From the NCBI RefSeq assembly GCF_000946815.1, contig NZ_CDRZ01000244.1, positions 1 to 51,818 of the forward strand: a stretch of DNA of 51,818 bases, given 5' to 3'. Position 1 is the first letter of the stretch. Each line of letters starts with the position of its first letter. This document shows, one piece after another, positions 19,709 through 29,157 of this stretch. This stretch comes from Syntrophaceticus schinkii. GTDB taxonomy: Bacteria; Bacillota; DSM-12270; Thermacetogeniales; Thermacetogeniaceae. A program made the position numbers and the translations under genes. A model generated the notes under the pieces. That model did no database searches. It saw only the letters and a list, made by a program, of their open reading frames with translations, and had not been told where the DNA came from.

Positions 19709-20277
19709 CCGAACAGGAACTGATAAAGTTATTTATAGAGCGCAGTGCACTGCTGGAGGGGCATTTCCGTTTGACCTCAGGGCTGCACAGCAACCGCTAT
19801 ATTCAGTGTGCTCAGGTGCTGCAGTATCCGGATTTATCTGCAATGCTGGGGGAAAAACTCGCTGCTCCCTTCAGTGAGCAGGGTGTGAATTTGGTAGTGG
19901 GGCCTGCCATCGGGGGGATCATTGTTGCCCAGGAGACAGGGCGTGCCCTGGGTGTAAGGGCCATTTTCACAGAGCGTGAACAGGGGAAGATGACCCTGCG
20001 CCGCGGTTTTGGGATCAAAAGAGGGGAACGAGTGGTGGTAGTGGAGGATGTAGTGACTACCGGTGGCTCCACCAAGGAAGTGATCGAGATGGTCAAGGAA
20101 TATGGTGGTGTTGTAGCAGGTGTGGGCTCCCTGGTAGACCGCCACAGCGGAGCTCTTGATTTCGGTGTGCCCTTTTATCCACTGCTTAAACTGGATATAG
20201 AAACCTATTCCTCGGATGACTGCCCGTTGTGCCGGGAGGGAATTCCGGTAGTGAAACCAGGGAGCAGGAAAGAGTAG
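19705..20277 (+). CDS. pyrE: Orotate phosphoribosyltransferase
   Basis: This 190-residue enzyme attaches PRPP to orotate to form OMP. The PRPP motif is VVVVEDVVTTGGSTKEV, and GHFRLTSGLHS near the N-terminus and the flexible loop FTEREQGKMTLRRGF are typical of the family. It is the last gene of the pyr operon. No T-run terminator follows; a copy of the intergenic repeat family starts 7 bases after its stop. Confidence 0.97.
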   Translation: MTEQELIKLFIERSALLEGHFRLTSGLHSNRYIQCAQVLQYPDLSAMLGEKLAAPFSEQGVNLVVGPAIGGIIVAQETGRALGVRAIFTEREQGKMTLRRGFGIKRGERVVVVEDVVTTGGSTKEVIEMVKEYGGVVAGVGSLVDRHSGALDFGVPFYPLLKLDIETYSSDDCPLCREGIPVVKPGSRKE

Positions 20278-20283
20278 GATGCA

Positions 20284-20400
20284 GTGGGGACGGTTCCTGG
20301 TGCATTTCTGCGAGGGGGATCACCCCTGGCGCACGCACTTCAGACTTCTTACTTCCGGTCTCTGACTTCTGTTTTTTAGGTTGGTCGTTGGAAAAGGAAG
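20284..20400 (-). repeat. Dispersed intergenic repeat, copy B (inverted)
   Basis: Read on the minus strand this copy gives CCTTTTCCAACGACCAACC, AAAAACAGAAGTCAGAGACC, then GCAGAAATGCACCAGGAACC, aligning along its whole length with the copies at 13657 and 23346. It lies at the end of the pyr operon, between convergent genes. Confidence 0.75.
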
Positions 20401-20532
20401 TTGGGCATCTTTAGGATGAAATATGGATGGTAGGGGATGTTGGGTGCTTAAACTTCGTCCCCGCAGCATCCAAGGCCTGCTGTGGTACTAGTAGTTAGAC
20501 TGGTTCTAAATATATTAATATAACAAGATTGA

Positions 20533-21147
20533 TTATTTGCTGTGGTCCATCAATAGATTTGCGCAGGGCTGTGCCAATGAACGAGGGATAATTTTCTTAA
20601 CTAATATAAAAACAAAATATCCAACTAAAACACCCAGCGTATTTAACCATAAATCATCAATATCTGTACCCCGGTATAAAGGAAACTGAATTAATTCGAT
20701 AAATAGAGAAATAATAAAGCCACATAAAACTGTCTTACCAAGCGATCTCATTTTATGCCACAATAAAGGTATAAAAAATCCTATTGGAATAAAGATCATA
20801 ATATTTCCTAAAAAGTTTATTATAAAATAACTAAAACAATGATCTACAAAAACAGCTTGATAAGTTTCTTTAAATACTAAAAAGGGAATCAGATTATATC
20901 TGTGTTGAAATGCGCCAACTATACTAATTCCGTCATTCCCAAATTCAATTTTTGGATAAATGGTTTGTGAAGCAAGTCCAACAAGATATACCACAAAAAT
21001 CATTAACATACATTCTCTAACTAAGTTAAACTGTTTACTTTCATCTTTCCTTAACACATAGATTACAACCCGAACAATTATAAAAATTGGTAATGAAATC
21101 AGCATATACGGGAGCATATTAACAATATATCGGATAATTTGTGACAT
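20533..21147 (-). CDS. VanZ-family membrane protein
   Basis: This 204-residue integral membrane protein has about five hydrophobic segments. The VanZ-like core is present: RYNLIPFLVF, then NFLGNIMIFIPIGFFIPLLW, then IELIQFPLYRGTDIDDLWLNTLGVLVGY. VanZ itself raises teicoplanin resistance, but most relatives have no proven function. A good Shine-Dalgarno (AAAGGAG) precedes the ATG at 21147. The gene is visibly more AT-rich than its neighbours and uses many AT-ending codons, so it may have been acquired. It lies alone between repeat copies. Confidence 0.85.
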   Translation of the reverse strand: MSQIIRYIVNMLPYMLISLPIFIIVRVVIYVLRKDESKQFNLVRECMLMIFVVYLVGLASQTIYPKIEFGNDGISIVGAFQHRYNLIPFLVFKETYQAVFVDHCFSYFIINFLGNIMIFIPIGFFIPLLWHKMRSLGKTVLCGFIISLFIELIQFPLYRGTDIDDLWLNTLGVLVGYFVFILVKKIIPRSLAQPCANLLMDHSK

Positions 21148-21286
21148 AATATTCTCCTTTTTAAAAAAATAGTCATATTAAGATATTCTCTGCTATTCTT
21201 CTTTTTCCTGCTAAATAAAGTCAGTAATTCGGTAATTATGGTAGATAATGTTGTTGAGAGTTGCAGTGTCAAATAGAGTGTGTAAG

Positions 21287-21299
21287 GGGGACAGTCCCC
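21287..21299. repeat. GGGGACAGTCCCC palindrome, left of rqcH
   Basis: This near-perfect palindrome lies 23 bases beyond the rqcH stop. An inverted copy with matching flanks (CACTGGGGAC...GTCCCCCTT) is at 23208-23220, on the other side of rqcH. Confidence 0.55.
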
Positions 21300-21321
21300 A
21301 GTGTATGATTGGTAACAGTTG

Positions 21322-23100
21322 TTAGTGGTTATCCGGTTCTTCTGGGGCTTTCGGTGTGACATAAAAGGTTTGGTGTTTTTTGTAAATGACAAACCCCGGC
21401 CGAGCGCCTTTGGGTTTGCTGACATTCTTTCGTTTGGTGCAGTCGACAGGCACATTGGATGAAAGCCGCGCCTCGCTGAAATAGGCTGCCAGTCCGGCTG
21501 CTTCTTCCAGTGTGGAGAGGGGAACTTCCTTGCCAGGTATATTTTTGACAACAATATGTGCCCCGGCACTGTCTTTGACATGCAGCCAGCAGTCATCATC
21601 CTGAGCAAGCCGCATCGTCAGGTAGTCGTTTTGCTTGTTGTTCTTGCCGATGAGAATGGTAAAGCCGTCCTGTGAAGTGAACTGCTTTATCTGGGGTGCT
21701 TCTTTTCTTTGCTCCTTCTTTTTGCGCTTTTCCTTCTCTCTAGCGCTAGTGCGCAGGTATCCTGCCTCCTCCAGTTCTGACTGAATTTCGCCAATTTCTG
21801 ACAGAGTAGCTGCCTGTTCCAGACCAATTTCCACACTGTTTAAGTAACGGACCTCTGCAGCTGTTTTCCGGATATTCTTTTTGATAATTTTTAAAGAGTC
21901 CCGGGCTTTATTATATTTCCGAAAAAATTTCTGGGCATTCTGGCTGGCTGTCATTGATGGGTTGAGCTTAACTATAATGTGAGGCCCATCAGGTTCGTAG
22001 ATATCCGGGAGACTGATCTCACGAGTACCGGGTTTGATCAGGTGCAGGTGGGCAAAAACTGTCTCCCCCCATAGGCGGAGTTTCAAAGCTTTCTTAGCTT
22101 CTGCTTCATCTTGTTCCTGGTAAGACAGTTTTTTGCAGCGTTGGGAGAGTTCACGCTTAATTACATGAGCAAGGTGTCTGTGAATCTGTTGAAACCTGTT
22201 GATCTCCCTGCGTTCAGTATAAAACCGGTCAAGCATTTCATTGACTGTCTGGCACCGGACAATGTTGAGACCCTCGTATTGGGTTAGGAAAATAGGTGCA
22301 TAAGCAGTTGGCTGCTTATCCTGAAAAACAATGATTGGCTCAACACCTTGTCCCTGTATCAGGGGAGGGATAATGTCCTGAATTACCTGCCATAATGATT
22401 GTAGTTCATGAGCCCCACAGTATTCCAGACGCAGGTTATGGTCGAGGTCAGTTCGCAGAACGATTTCCCGGGACAGAACAGGTCCCACTCCCTCCAGAAT
22501 GGAAAAAAGAACCTTTTCCAGGGATTTTTTCAGGGGATGGCTGAGTATAAGCTTAATGAATTCGTCTTCATCCAGTGTTAAGGGGTGCACCTTTTCTTGT
22601 GCAGGTGGTGACAAGTAAGTACGACCAGGTAAAACTTCGCGGTATCTGCTCAAGGCATGAGAGTAGCGCTTGATCCCATCGATGATTTGGTTTGATTCAG
22701 GATTAATCAGAATCAGATTGCTGTGTTTGCCCATGATCTCTACAACCAGGACCAACTCCTGAAACTCCCCACTTTCTGCGATGCGATTAAAGGTAAGTCG
22801 CACAATGCGATCCAGGCCTACTTGCTGGATATCAGTCAAGCGGCTTCCCTCCAGGTATTTCCTCAGAACAATACAAAACTGAGGAGGGGATAGGGGGTTT
22901 TTCTTTTCCCTTGTGGTAAGGTGCAGGCTGGCACTCTCTGCTTTAGCTGAGAGCAGCAGACGCCAACTCTGTCCGGAACTACGGATTACTAAAATTATCT
23001 CCTGCCTTTCCGGTTGGAAGACACGCTCCACCCTCCCTGCCAGCAGGGTTTCCCGCAGTTCTCTGATGATCAGGTGTAAGGTTATACCGTCTGGTGACAT
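21322..23100 (-). CDS. rqcH: NFACT-family ribosome quality control factor RqcH
   Basis: This 592-residue protein is the bacterial Rqc2/NEMF homologue, often annotated as a fibronectin-binding protein. In characterised Bacillota, RqcH binds stalled 50S subunits and recruits tRNA-Ala to add C-terminal alanine tails. The NFACT-N domain has the LDRIVRL segment with the conserved Asp-Arg pair. A central coiled-coil region of lysine- and glutamate-rich helices follows (about residues 370-450). The NFACT-R domain carries DDCWLHVKDSAGAHIVVKN. Length and order are normal. The ATG at 23100 follows GAGGAG. It is transcribed alone against the flanking operons. Confidence 0.94.
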   Translation of the reverse strand: MSPDGITLHLIIRELRETLLAGRVERVFQPERQEIILVIRSSGQSWRLLLSAKAESASLHLTTREKKNPLSPPQFCIVLRKYLEGSRLTDIQQVGLDRIVRLTFNRIAESGEFQELVLVVEIMGKHSNLILINPESNQIIDGIKRYSHALSRYREVLPGRTYLSPPAQEKVHPLTLDEDEFIKLILSHPLKKSLEKVLFSILEGVGPVLSREIVLRTDLDHNLRLEYCGAHELQSLWQVIQDIIPPLIQGQGVEPIIVFQDKQPTAYAPIFLTQYEGLNIVRCQTVNEMLDRFYTERREINRFQQIHRHLAHVIKRELSQRCKKLSYQEQDEAEAKKALKLRLWGETVFAHLHLIKPGTREISLPDIYEPDGPHIIVKLNPSMTASQNAQKFFRKYNKARDSLKIIKKNIRKTAAEVRYLNSVEIGLEQAATLSEIGEIQSELEEAGYLRTSAREKEKRKKKEQRKEAPQIKQFTSQDGFTILIGKNNKQNDYLTMRLAQDDDCWLHVKDSAGAHIVVKNIPGKEVPLSTLEEAAGLAAYFSEARLSSNVPVDCTKRKNVSKPKGARPGFVIYKKHQTFYVTPKAPEEPDNH

Positions 23101-23204
23101 CTATCTAAACTCCTCTATTAAATGATCTTCTATACTTATTGTATCACATTACAGCTTCCGGCTATATTTAACAGGGTTGTAAGAGATGGGTAACGCCAGC
23201 GTGC

Positions 23205-23272
23205 ACTGGGGACAGTCCCCCTTGCAGAAAAACAGAAGCCGGATACCGGAAGTCGCATGTTAGAAGTTACCA
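23205..23272 (+). repeat. Partial copy D of the repeat, with GGGGACAGTCCCC palindrome
   Basis: The palindrome at 23208-23220 is followed by CCTTGCAGAAAAACAGAAG and a series of GGAAGTC-like heptamers. It looks like a rearranged fragment of the family seen complete at 23346-23520. Confidence 0.6.
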
Positions 23273-23345
23273 GGGACTTCCTTGTATTACTAAAGAGCAT
23301 TATGGCATGCTACATTTACGAACCACATTAGACAACTGAAGTTTT

Positions 23346-23520
23346 CTAACCACTAACGACTAACCACCAACCTGAAAAACAGAAGTCAGAGACCGGAAGT
23401 CTGAAGTGCGTACGCCAGAGATGATCCCCCTTGCAGAAATGCGCCGGGAACCCCCATTGCATCCCCTTGCAGAAATGCGCCGGGAACCGTCCCCATTGCA
23501 TCCCCATTGCATCTCCCCCT
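23346..23520 (+). repeat. Dispersed intergenic repeat, copy C
   Basis: This copy contains CGACTAACCACCAACCTG, AAAAACAGAAGTCAGAGACC and GAAGTGCGTACGCC. The tail CCTTGCAGAAATGCGCCGGG occurs twice in tandem, and CCCCATTGCAT is repeated. It is the longest copy in the window and lies between divergent rqcH and dapF. Confidence 0.78.
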
Positions 23521-23602
23521 TGAACCACTTGCTGATTTTGTTGAGATGGGTTAATCTAATAATAGGTGTTTTCTGGAGTTTGAGACTACCATGGGGTGAA
23601 TT

Positions 23603-24469
23603 GTGTTGAACTTTACCAAGTGGCACGGTTTAGGCAATGACTTTGTTTTAATGGAATTGTCTCCTGATGCTATTCCGCAAGAGAAGATTGCCGGTTTTGT
23701 ACACAGGGTCTGCCACCGTCATTTTGGTGTCGGTGGGGATGGCCTTGTTTTTGTTTACTGTGATGACAAAGGATTCATTAATATGCGCATTTTTAATGCA
23801 GATGGCACAGAACCGGAGATGTGTGGGAATGCCATCCGTTGTGTCGCCAAATATCTTTATACAAAAGGATTGGTGAAGGATACATCCTTTCCTATCCAGA
23901 CTAAAGCAGGGATCAAGGTCCCGGAGGTGATCATCAAGGATGGGGAGGTTACCGCGGTTAAGGTGGATATGGGGGAACCCATTCTGGAGAGTGAACAGAT
24001 TCCCTTTAAGGGAGAACGGGGCTCCAAAGTAATTGATCAAGAAATTCAGGTTGACGGGAAAAAGATATTAATTACAGCTGTTTCTATGGGAAACCCCCAC
24101 TGTATACTGTTCATCGATGAGCGGGTCGATCAGTTCCCTGTACACATTTTGGGGCCGCAGTTGGAGTGTCACCGGCTCTTTCCGGCAAAAACCAATGTAG
24201 AGTTTGTTGAGGTTTTAGACCGCAATAGGGTGAGTGTGCGTGTTTGGGAAAGGGGTGTCGGAGAGACACTGGCTTGCGGAACCGGTGCCTGTGCTGTGGC
24301 TGTTGGTGGTTCCTTGTGCGGTCACCTGGACCCATCGGTGGAGGTGAACCTTTCCGGAGGCAGGCTTTATGTGGAGTGGGGCAGTAATAACCATGTCTAT
24401 ATGACCGGCCCTGCAGTAGAGGTCTTTCAAGGAAGATGCCGGGTTGAGAGGTGGGAAGTGGGAAGTTAG
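23603..24469 (+). CDS. dapF: Diaminopimelate epimerase
   Basis: This 288-residue enzyme interconverts LL- and meso-diaminopimelate for lysine and peptidoglycan synthesis. The two catalytic cysteines are in MCGNAIRC and LACGTGACA. The opening FTKWHGLGNDFVL is typical. The start is GTG at 23603, with GGGGTGA just upstream; TTG at 23606 is possible. It precedes the LL-diaminopimelate aminotransferase, so the two encode consecutive steps. An exact 18-base direct repeat starting AGAGGTGGGAAG (24447 and 24481) straddles its stop. Confidence 0.96.
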   Translation: MLNFTKWHGLGNDFVLMELSPDAIPQEKIAGFVHRVCHRHFGVGGDGLVFVYCDDKGFINMRIFNADGTEPEMCGNAIRCVAKYLYTKGLVKDTSFPIQTKAGIKVPEVIIKDGEVTAVKVDMGEPILESEQIPFKGERGSKVIDQEIQVDGKKILITAVSMGNPHCILFIDERVDQFPVHILGPQLECHRLFPAKTNVEFVEVLDRNRVSVRVWERGVGETLACGTGACAVAVGGSLCGHLDPSVEVNLSGGRLYVEWGSNNHVYMTGPAVEVFQGRCRVERWEVGS

Positions 24470-24498
24470 AGGTGAGAAATAGAGGTGGGAAGTGGGAA
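24447..24498. repeat. 18-base direct repeat after dapF
   Basis: The same 18 bases (AGAGGTGGGAAGTGGGAA) occur at 24447-24464 and 24481-24498. The first lies within the last codons of dapF, so the C-terminus of DapF may be encoded by invading repeat sequence. Confidence 0.7.
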
Positions 24499-24597
24499 TA
24501 GATATTGGAAGCCGGAGGTCGTATTTCGGAAAAGGATGGCACCTTGCACCGTGAATAAGTGCTTGGTACTGCAAAAAATGTTATAAGGAGGATAAGG

Positions 24598-25769
24598 ATG
24601 AAAGTTGCTGAACGCCTGGCGGCATTACCGCCCTATCTTTTTGCCCGCATTGAGCAAAAGATAGAGGAGTTAGAAGAAAAGAATGTTGATGTGATCAGTT
24701 TAGGAATAGGTGACCCGGATCTACCTACACCTCCACATATTGTGCAGGTATTACAGGAACAGGTAAAGAACCCGGAAAACCACCGCTATCCTTCCTCAGC
24801 GGGGATGCTGGCTTTCCGCCGCTCTGTTGCTGACTGGTATCAAGGTAGATTTCAAGTGGAACTCGATCCTTCTACAGAGGTTGTGACACTCATTGGATCA
24901 AAAGAGGGGCTTGCACATATTTCCTTTTGTTATTTACAAGATGGAGACACTGCATTGATTCCGGACCCCGGTTATCCTGTCTATGGTATTGGAGCAGCAC
25001 TGGCCGGTGCGAAAAACTATCTGCTTCCTCTTAAAGAAGAAAACGGTTTTCTCCCAGACCTGAGAAACATACCAACTGATGTATCAAAAAATGCCAAATT
25101 AATGTTTCTTAATTACCCCAATAACCCTACAGGGGCTACCTGTGATCAATCGTTTTTTGAGGATGTTGTAGAATATGCCAAGAGTTTTGATATTATAGTT
25201 TGTCATGATGCAGCCTACTCCGAGATCACCTATAATGATTATGATGCCCCGAGTTTTCTGCAGGTACCGGGTGCCAGAGATGTGGGAATTGAATTTCACT
25301 CCCTATCCAAGACCTATAAGTATGACGGGTGGGTCGCGTGGTGGCGGCAGGGAATAGAGAACTGATCAGATCCTTGACAACTATCAAATCCAATATAGAT
25401 TCCGGTGTTTTCCAGGCGGTCCAGTACGCTGGGATAGCTGCACTGGAAGGCCCTCAGGACTGTGTTGCAGAGATGAAGCGCATCTATGAAGAAAGACGAC
25501 AGATCGCTCTTCAGGGGCTGAAGGAGCTAGGGTGGAATATTTCTCTTCCCAAGGGAACAATTTACCTGTGGGTTCCAGTGCCACCGGGGTTCAATTCAAC
25601 CGAGTTTGCTGAACTGGTACTGGAAAAGGCTGCAGTGGTGATTACTCCGGGGCTTGGCTATGGCAAATATGGAGATGGTTATTTCAGGATATCATTGACC
25701 CTGGACACAGAGCGGCTGCAGGAGGCATTTGCGAGGATGAAGAAGGCTTTTGGTAGCTTGTTTGATTGA
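24598..25769 (+). CDS. dapL: LL-diaminopimelate aminotransferase (interrupted by a frameshift)
   Basis: This PLP-dependent fold-type I aminotransferase, about 390 residues when joined, makes LL-diaminopimelate directly from tetrahydrodipicolinate. The first frame has [11 protein letters not shown], the PLP-binding NYPNNPTGA and the lysine region FHSLSKTY. It then departs from the family's usual NMTGWR and stops at 25373. The second frame resumes at [17 protein letters not shown] and carries the C-terminal domain. The net change is one missing base between about 25316 and 25345. The ATG at 24598 follows AAGGAGG. Location after dapF supports dapL rather than a general aspartate aminotransferase. 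Confidence 0.88.
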
Positions 25770-25841
25770 TTTTATGCCGGATGTCCAGGAACTGCGCTTT
25801 GGTTTGTCAGCATTTTCTGACTTCACAATGGAAGTTGGTGC

Positions 25842-25890
25842 CCGTCACCATTAACCAGTATCTCCCAGGTGACTGTCACCGTTAATATCT
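25842..25890. repeat. Short repeats and GGTGACTGTCACC palindrome before yicC-like gene
   Basis: GTCACCATTAA and GTCACCGTTAA occur 31 bases apart, each followed by a TATCT. The second is part of GGTGACTGTCACC (25868-25880), a perfect palindrome about 28 bases before the ATG at 25908. It could be an operator or repeat debris. Confidence 0.4.
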
Positions 25891-25907
25891 AGAAGGGAGT
25901 GACTGCT

Positions 25908-26783
25908 ATGCCTGGGAGAAATTTATCGAGTCAGGGCCTAAAAGTGGTCAATAGTATGACGGGTTTTGGTCGGGGTGAACATAGTGATAATGGCTTACAC
26001 GCTACAGTGGAGATTCGCAGTGTCAACCACCGTTTTCGCGAGATTGCGGTACGGATTCCCCGCGCTTACCTGTTGATGGAAGAGAAAATTAAAAACCAGA
26101 TAGAGGGGCAAGTGGCGCGCGGGCACCTGGATGTGTTTGTTAACATTGAGGATCAACGCGAAAAAAAGCGCAATGTTAAGCTTGACAAGGAATTAGTTCT
26201 TGCCTATGATAAATGTCTGAGGGAAATGGCGAAAATGCTTGATATTGAGTTACAATTGGGTATAGATTCTCTTTTAGGATTCCCAGATGTACTGGTAGTG
26301 GAGGAAACAGAAGAGGACATTGATAATGTTTGGAAGGTAGTGCAGGTTTCTCTCCGGGAGGCTCTTGATCAGCTTTTAGAGATGCGGACACGGGAAGGTG
26401 CGAAGCTGTACGAAGATTTAATGCTGCGCAGAAACAATATTTGCGGTTTCCTCAAGGAGATTAAAGAGCGCGAACCTCAACTGGGCGAGGAGTTAATGTC
26501 CCGACTGAAAAACAAACTGCAGCAGCTCCTGGAAGAACATGAAATCGATGAGGCTCGGTTGGCCAATGAAGTGGTATTGTTCGCCGAACGGAGCAGTATT
26601 ACTGAAGAGCTTGTGCGTCTGACCAGTCATTTAGAACAACTGGAAGAAATACTGCAGTCAGGAGAGCCTGTGGGAAGAAGGATTGATTTTCTTATACAAG
26701 AGTTAAACAGGGAAATCAACACCATCGGTTCAAAAGCATCTGACCTTGTTATTTCCCACTTAGTAGTGGAGAATCAAGAGTGA
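25908..26783 (+). CDS. YicC/YloC-family endoribonuclease
   Basis: This 291-residue protein belongs to the YicC family, whose members have been described as RNA-degrading endoribonucleases. The N-terminal signature SMTGFGRGE, the VNHRF segment and the C-terminal RIDFLIQELNREINTIGSKA with the following DLVISHLVVENQE are all conserved. ATG 25908 is preceded by AAGGGAG with 8-base spacing; the family usually starts near SMTGFGRG, so 10-15 extra residues may be present. It heads the common Bacillota order yicC-remA-gmk-rpoZ-coaBC. Confidence 0.92.
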   Translation: MPGRNLSSQGLKVVNSMTGFGRGEHSDNGLHATVEIRSVNHRFREIAVRIPRAYLLMEEKIKNQIEGQVARGHLDVFVNIEDQREKKRNVKLDKELVLAYDKCLREMAKMLDIELQLGIDSLLGFPDVLVVEETEEDIDNVWKVVQVSLREALDQLLEMRTREGAKLYEDLMLRRNNICGFLKEIKEREPQLGEELMSRLKNKLQQLLEEHEIDEARLANEVVLFAERSSITEELVRLTSHLEQLEEILQSGEPVGRRIDFLIQELNREINTIGSKASDLVISHLVVENQE

Positions 26784-26855
26784 AATTGAAAAAATGCGGG
26801 AGCAGGCGCAAAATATTGAGTAAATCAAGTAATTTACTTTTGAGGGAGGTAAGTT

Positions 26856-27122
26856 ATGGATATCAAACTGATTAATATCGGTTTTGGCAATGTTGTTTCC
26901 GCCAACCGGATAGTGGCTATTGTGAGTCCTGAATCCGCCCCAATTAAACGTATTATTTCCGAGGCTCGGGAACGAGGTATGCTGATCGATGCTACCTATG
27001 GAAGAAGAACGAGAGCTGTAATTATTGCAGACAGTGACCATGTGATTCTGTCTGCTGTTCAACCCGAAACAGTGGCTAATCGTTTAGCAGTGAAGGAACC
27101 GGCTGTAGCTGTGGAAGAATAA
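26856..27122 (+). CDS. remA: Extracellular matrix regulator RemA (DUF370)
   Basis: This 88-residue small DNA-binding protein activates matrix and osmoprotection genes in Bacillus subtilis. The family-defining opening [28 protein letters not shown] and the [21 protein letters not shown] segment are complete. The ATG at 26856 follows GAGGGAGG. It stands between the yicC-like gene and gmk, its usual place in Bacillota. Confidence 0.95.
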   Translation: MDIKLINIGFGNVVSANRIVAIVSPESAPIKRIISEARERGMLIDATYGRRTRAVIIADSDHVILSAVQPETVANRLAVKEPAVAVEE

Positions 27123-27146
27123 CTTATTAGATACAGGAGGATATCA

Positions 27147-27743
27147 TTGCCAGCGCAATCCCTGCTTGTAGTCGTATCTGGACCATCAGGTTCCGGTAAA
27201 GGAACTCTTTGCAATATGCTCAGAGAAGCCTTGCCTGATCTCTCATATTCGATTTCTCTTACCACAAGACCTCCCCGTGGTGATGAACAAAACGGGGTGG
27301 AGTACTTTTTTGTTACAGAGGAAGAATTCAAAAAGCGGATTGAAGCCGGAGAGTTTCTGGAATGGGCAGAGGTATATGGATACTACTACGGCACCCTGCT
27401 GTTCACTGTGGAGAAGCTCCTTAGTGAAGGAAGGAATGTTTTGCTGGAACTGGATACTCAAGGAGCTCGGATGGTAAAGGAGATCTTTCCCGAGGCGGTG
27501 CTTATTTTTATCAGACCGCCTTCCATGGAAGAACTCAAGGCCAGGATAACTAAAAGGGGAACAGATGATCAGGCAGCTATCAATAAGCGTTTAAGCTGTG
27601 CTCCTGATGAATTAGAAGCAGCCAGGAGTTATGATTATCTCGTCGATAACAACTTAAAGGAGCAGGCCTTCGCGGATCTGCTTAATATCATTGAGCGGGA
27701 AAAGAGTGCTCGCAGAAGAGGCCAAGGGGGAATGGACATTTGA
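27147..27743 (+). CDS. gmk: Guanylate kinase
   Basis: This 198-residue kinase phosphorylates GMP to GDP. The P-loop is GPSGSGKGT, followed by the GMP-binding [21 protein letters not shown]. The lid and adenine regions ([21 protein letters not shown]) are intact. The start is TTG at 27147, 6 bases after AGGAGG. Its stop overlaps the TTG of rpoZ. Confidence 0.96.
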   Translation: MPAQSLLVVVSGPSGSGKGTLCNMLREALPDLSYSISLTTRPPRGDEQNGVEYFFVTEEEFKKRIEAGEFLEWAEVYGYYYGTLLFTVEKLLSEGRNVLLELDTQGARMVKEIFPEAVLIFIRPPSMEELKARITKRGTDDQAAINKRLSCAPDELEAARSYDYLVDNNLKEQAFADLLNIIEREKSARRRGQGGMDI

Positions 27744-27953
27744 AACAACCGAGTTTTGATCTCTTACTGGATAAGGTGGAGAGCAAATATGAGCTTGTTG
27801 TGGCGGCAGCTAAAAGAGCTCGAGTTCTGACTGAAAATAAGCAATGGGGATGATAGTCTCGAGTCACAGAAACCGGTCACTGTTGCCCTTGTAGAAATAG
27901 CCCAGGATAAACTGTTTATTGAACGGCCTAAGCAGCAAAAAACATTAAAATGA
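27740..27953 (+). CDS. rpoZ: RNA polymerase omega subunit (interrupted by a frameshift)
   Basis: This is the small omega subunit that helps assemble RNA polymerase, about 70 residues when joined. TTG at 27740 opens [33 protein letters not shown], the omega core. The frame then stops at TGA 27854 region after a shift near 27842. One base earlier, [27 protein letters not shown] continues the family to a TGA at 27951. This is best explained by one inserted base. The TTG overlaps the gmk stop (the sequence TTTGA at 27739-27743) and its own stop overlaps the coaBC ATG, matching the conserved gene order. Confidence 0.85.
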
Positions 27954-29149
27954 AGAATATAGTTCTAGGTGTTACGGGAAGCATTGCCGCTTACAAAGCG
28001 GCTGAAATAGCCAGTTTAATGGCAAAAAAGGGTTATCGCGTCCAAGTGATCATGACCCCTGCTGCAACTGAGTTCATCACGCCTTTGACTATGCAGGCGG
28101 TATCACAGCAGCCGGTGCATGTGGAAATGTTCAATACTCCTAAAGAATGGGATATTCAGCATATCAGCCTTGCCCAGGATGCGGACCTGGTGCTGGTCGC
28201 TCCGGCGACAGCCAATCTGATTGGTTCGGTTGCCGGCGGCACAGCAAGTAATTTGCTTACTGCAACCATTATGGCGACAAAAGCACCTGTGGTATTTGCT
28301 CCGGCCATGAATACCGGGATGTATGAAAACCCTATTTTCCAGCACTGGATGGGTTTTCTCAAAGGGATGGGTTACATCTTTATGGAACCGGAGGAGGGGC
28401 ATTTGGCTTGTGGTACCAGTGGCAAAGGGAGGCTTCCTGCTCCTGAGAAAATAGTTGTTTTTGTTGAACGCCTGCTCTATCACAGGAAAGACCTGGATGG
28501 ACAACATGTTCTGGTGACTGCGGGGCCCACCAGAGAGCCACTTGACCCAGTGCGGTTTTTATCAAATTACAGTTCCGGTAAAATGGGTTATGCACTTGCA
28601 CAAGAGGCCAGAGACAGAGGAGCTCAGGTAACCCTGGTCAGTGGTCCCACAAGGCTTGCTCCCCTGGAGGGTGTTAACCTTACTTTAGTAGAGACTGCCC
28701 AGGAGATGTTCAATGCTGTAAAGGCTGTTTTTCCATTAGTGGATATTGTTATAAAAGCAGCAGCGGTGGCTGATTTTCGGCCTTGCCATAAAGCACAAGA
28801 AAAGATCAAAAAGGATCAGACAGGCCTTGTCTTAGAATTGGAAAGAACAGATGATATTTTAGGGTATCTGGGAGAGCATAAAGATAAGCAGATCCTGGTT
28901 GGATTTGCGGCAGAAACGGGAGAAACCATCACACATGCCCGGGAGAAATTGGCCCGCAAGAATCTCGACCTGATCGTTGCCAATGACATTACTGTGGAAG
29001 GAGCAGGTTTCGGGGTTGATACCAATGTGGCAACACTTTTATTTAAAGATGGGACTTTTTTAACACTGCCCAGGATGACAAAAAATGAACTCGCCTGTAA
29101 GGTAATCGATGGGATCGTTAAATTGTTAAAGTTTCAACAAGGAGGCTGA
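27950..29149 (+). CDS. coaBC: Bifunctional phosphopantothenoylcysteine decarboxylase / synthetase
   Basis: This 399-residue fusion carries out two steps of coenzyme A synthesis. The flavin-dependent CoaC half (residues 1 to about 185) has [13 protein letters not shown], the active-site His region [14 protein letters not shown] and the catalytic Cys in [12 protein letters not shown]. The CoaB half begins at [27 protein letters not shown] and contains the [10 protein letters not shown] and AAETG segments. The ATG overlaps the rpoZ stop. The metK gene follows 8 bases later. Confidence 0.96.
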   Translation: MKNIVLGVTGSIAAYKAAEIASLMAKKGYRVQVIMTPAATEFITPLTMQAVSQQPVHVEMFNTPKEWDIQHISLAQDADLVLVAPATANLIGSVAGGTASNLLTATIMATKAPVVFAPAMNTGMYENPIFQHWMGFLKGMGYIFMEPEEGHLACGTSGKGRLPAPEKIVVFVERLLYHRKDLDGQHVLVTAGPTREPLDPVRFLSNYSSGKMGYALAQEARDRGAQVTLVSGPTRLAPLEGVNLTLVETAQEMFNAVKAVFPLVDIVIKAAAVADFRPCHKAQEKIKKDQTGLVLELERTDDILGYLGEHKDKQILVGFAAETGETITHAREKLARKNLDLIVANDITVEGAGFGVDTNVATLLFKDGTFLTLPRMTKNELACKVIDGIVKLLKFQQGG

Positions 29150-29157
29150 CAGAAAAA

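Noticed and set aside
23400-23520. Possible CRISPR array from tandem GCAGAAATGCGCC units
   Set aside because: Only two units, unequal spacing, no unique spacers of regular size and no cas genes; it is internal duplication of the dispersed repeat.
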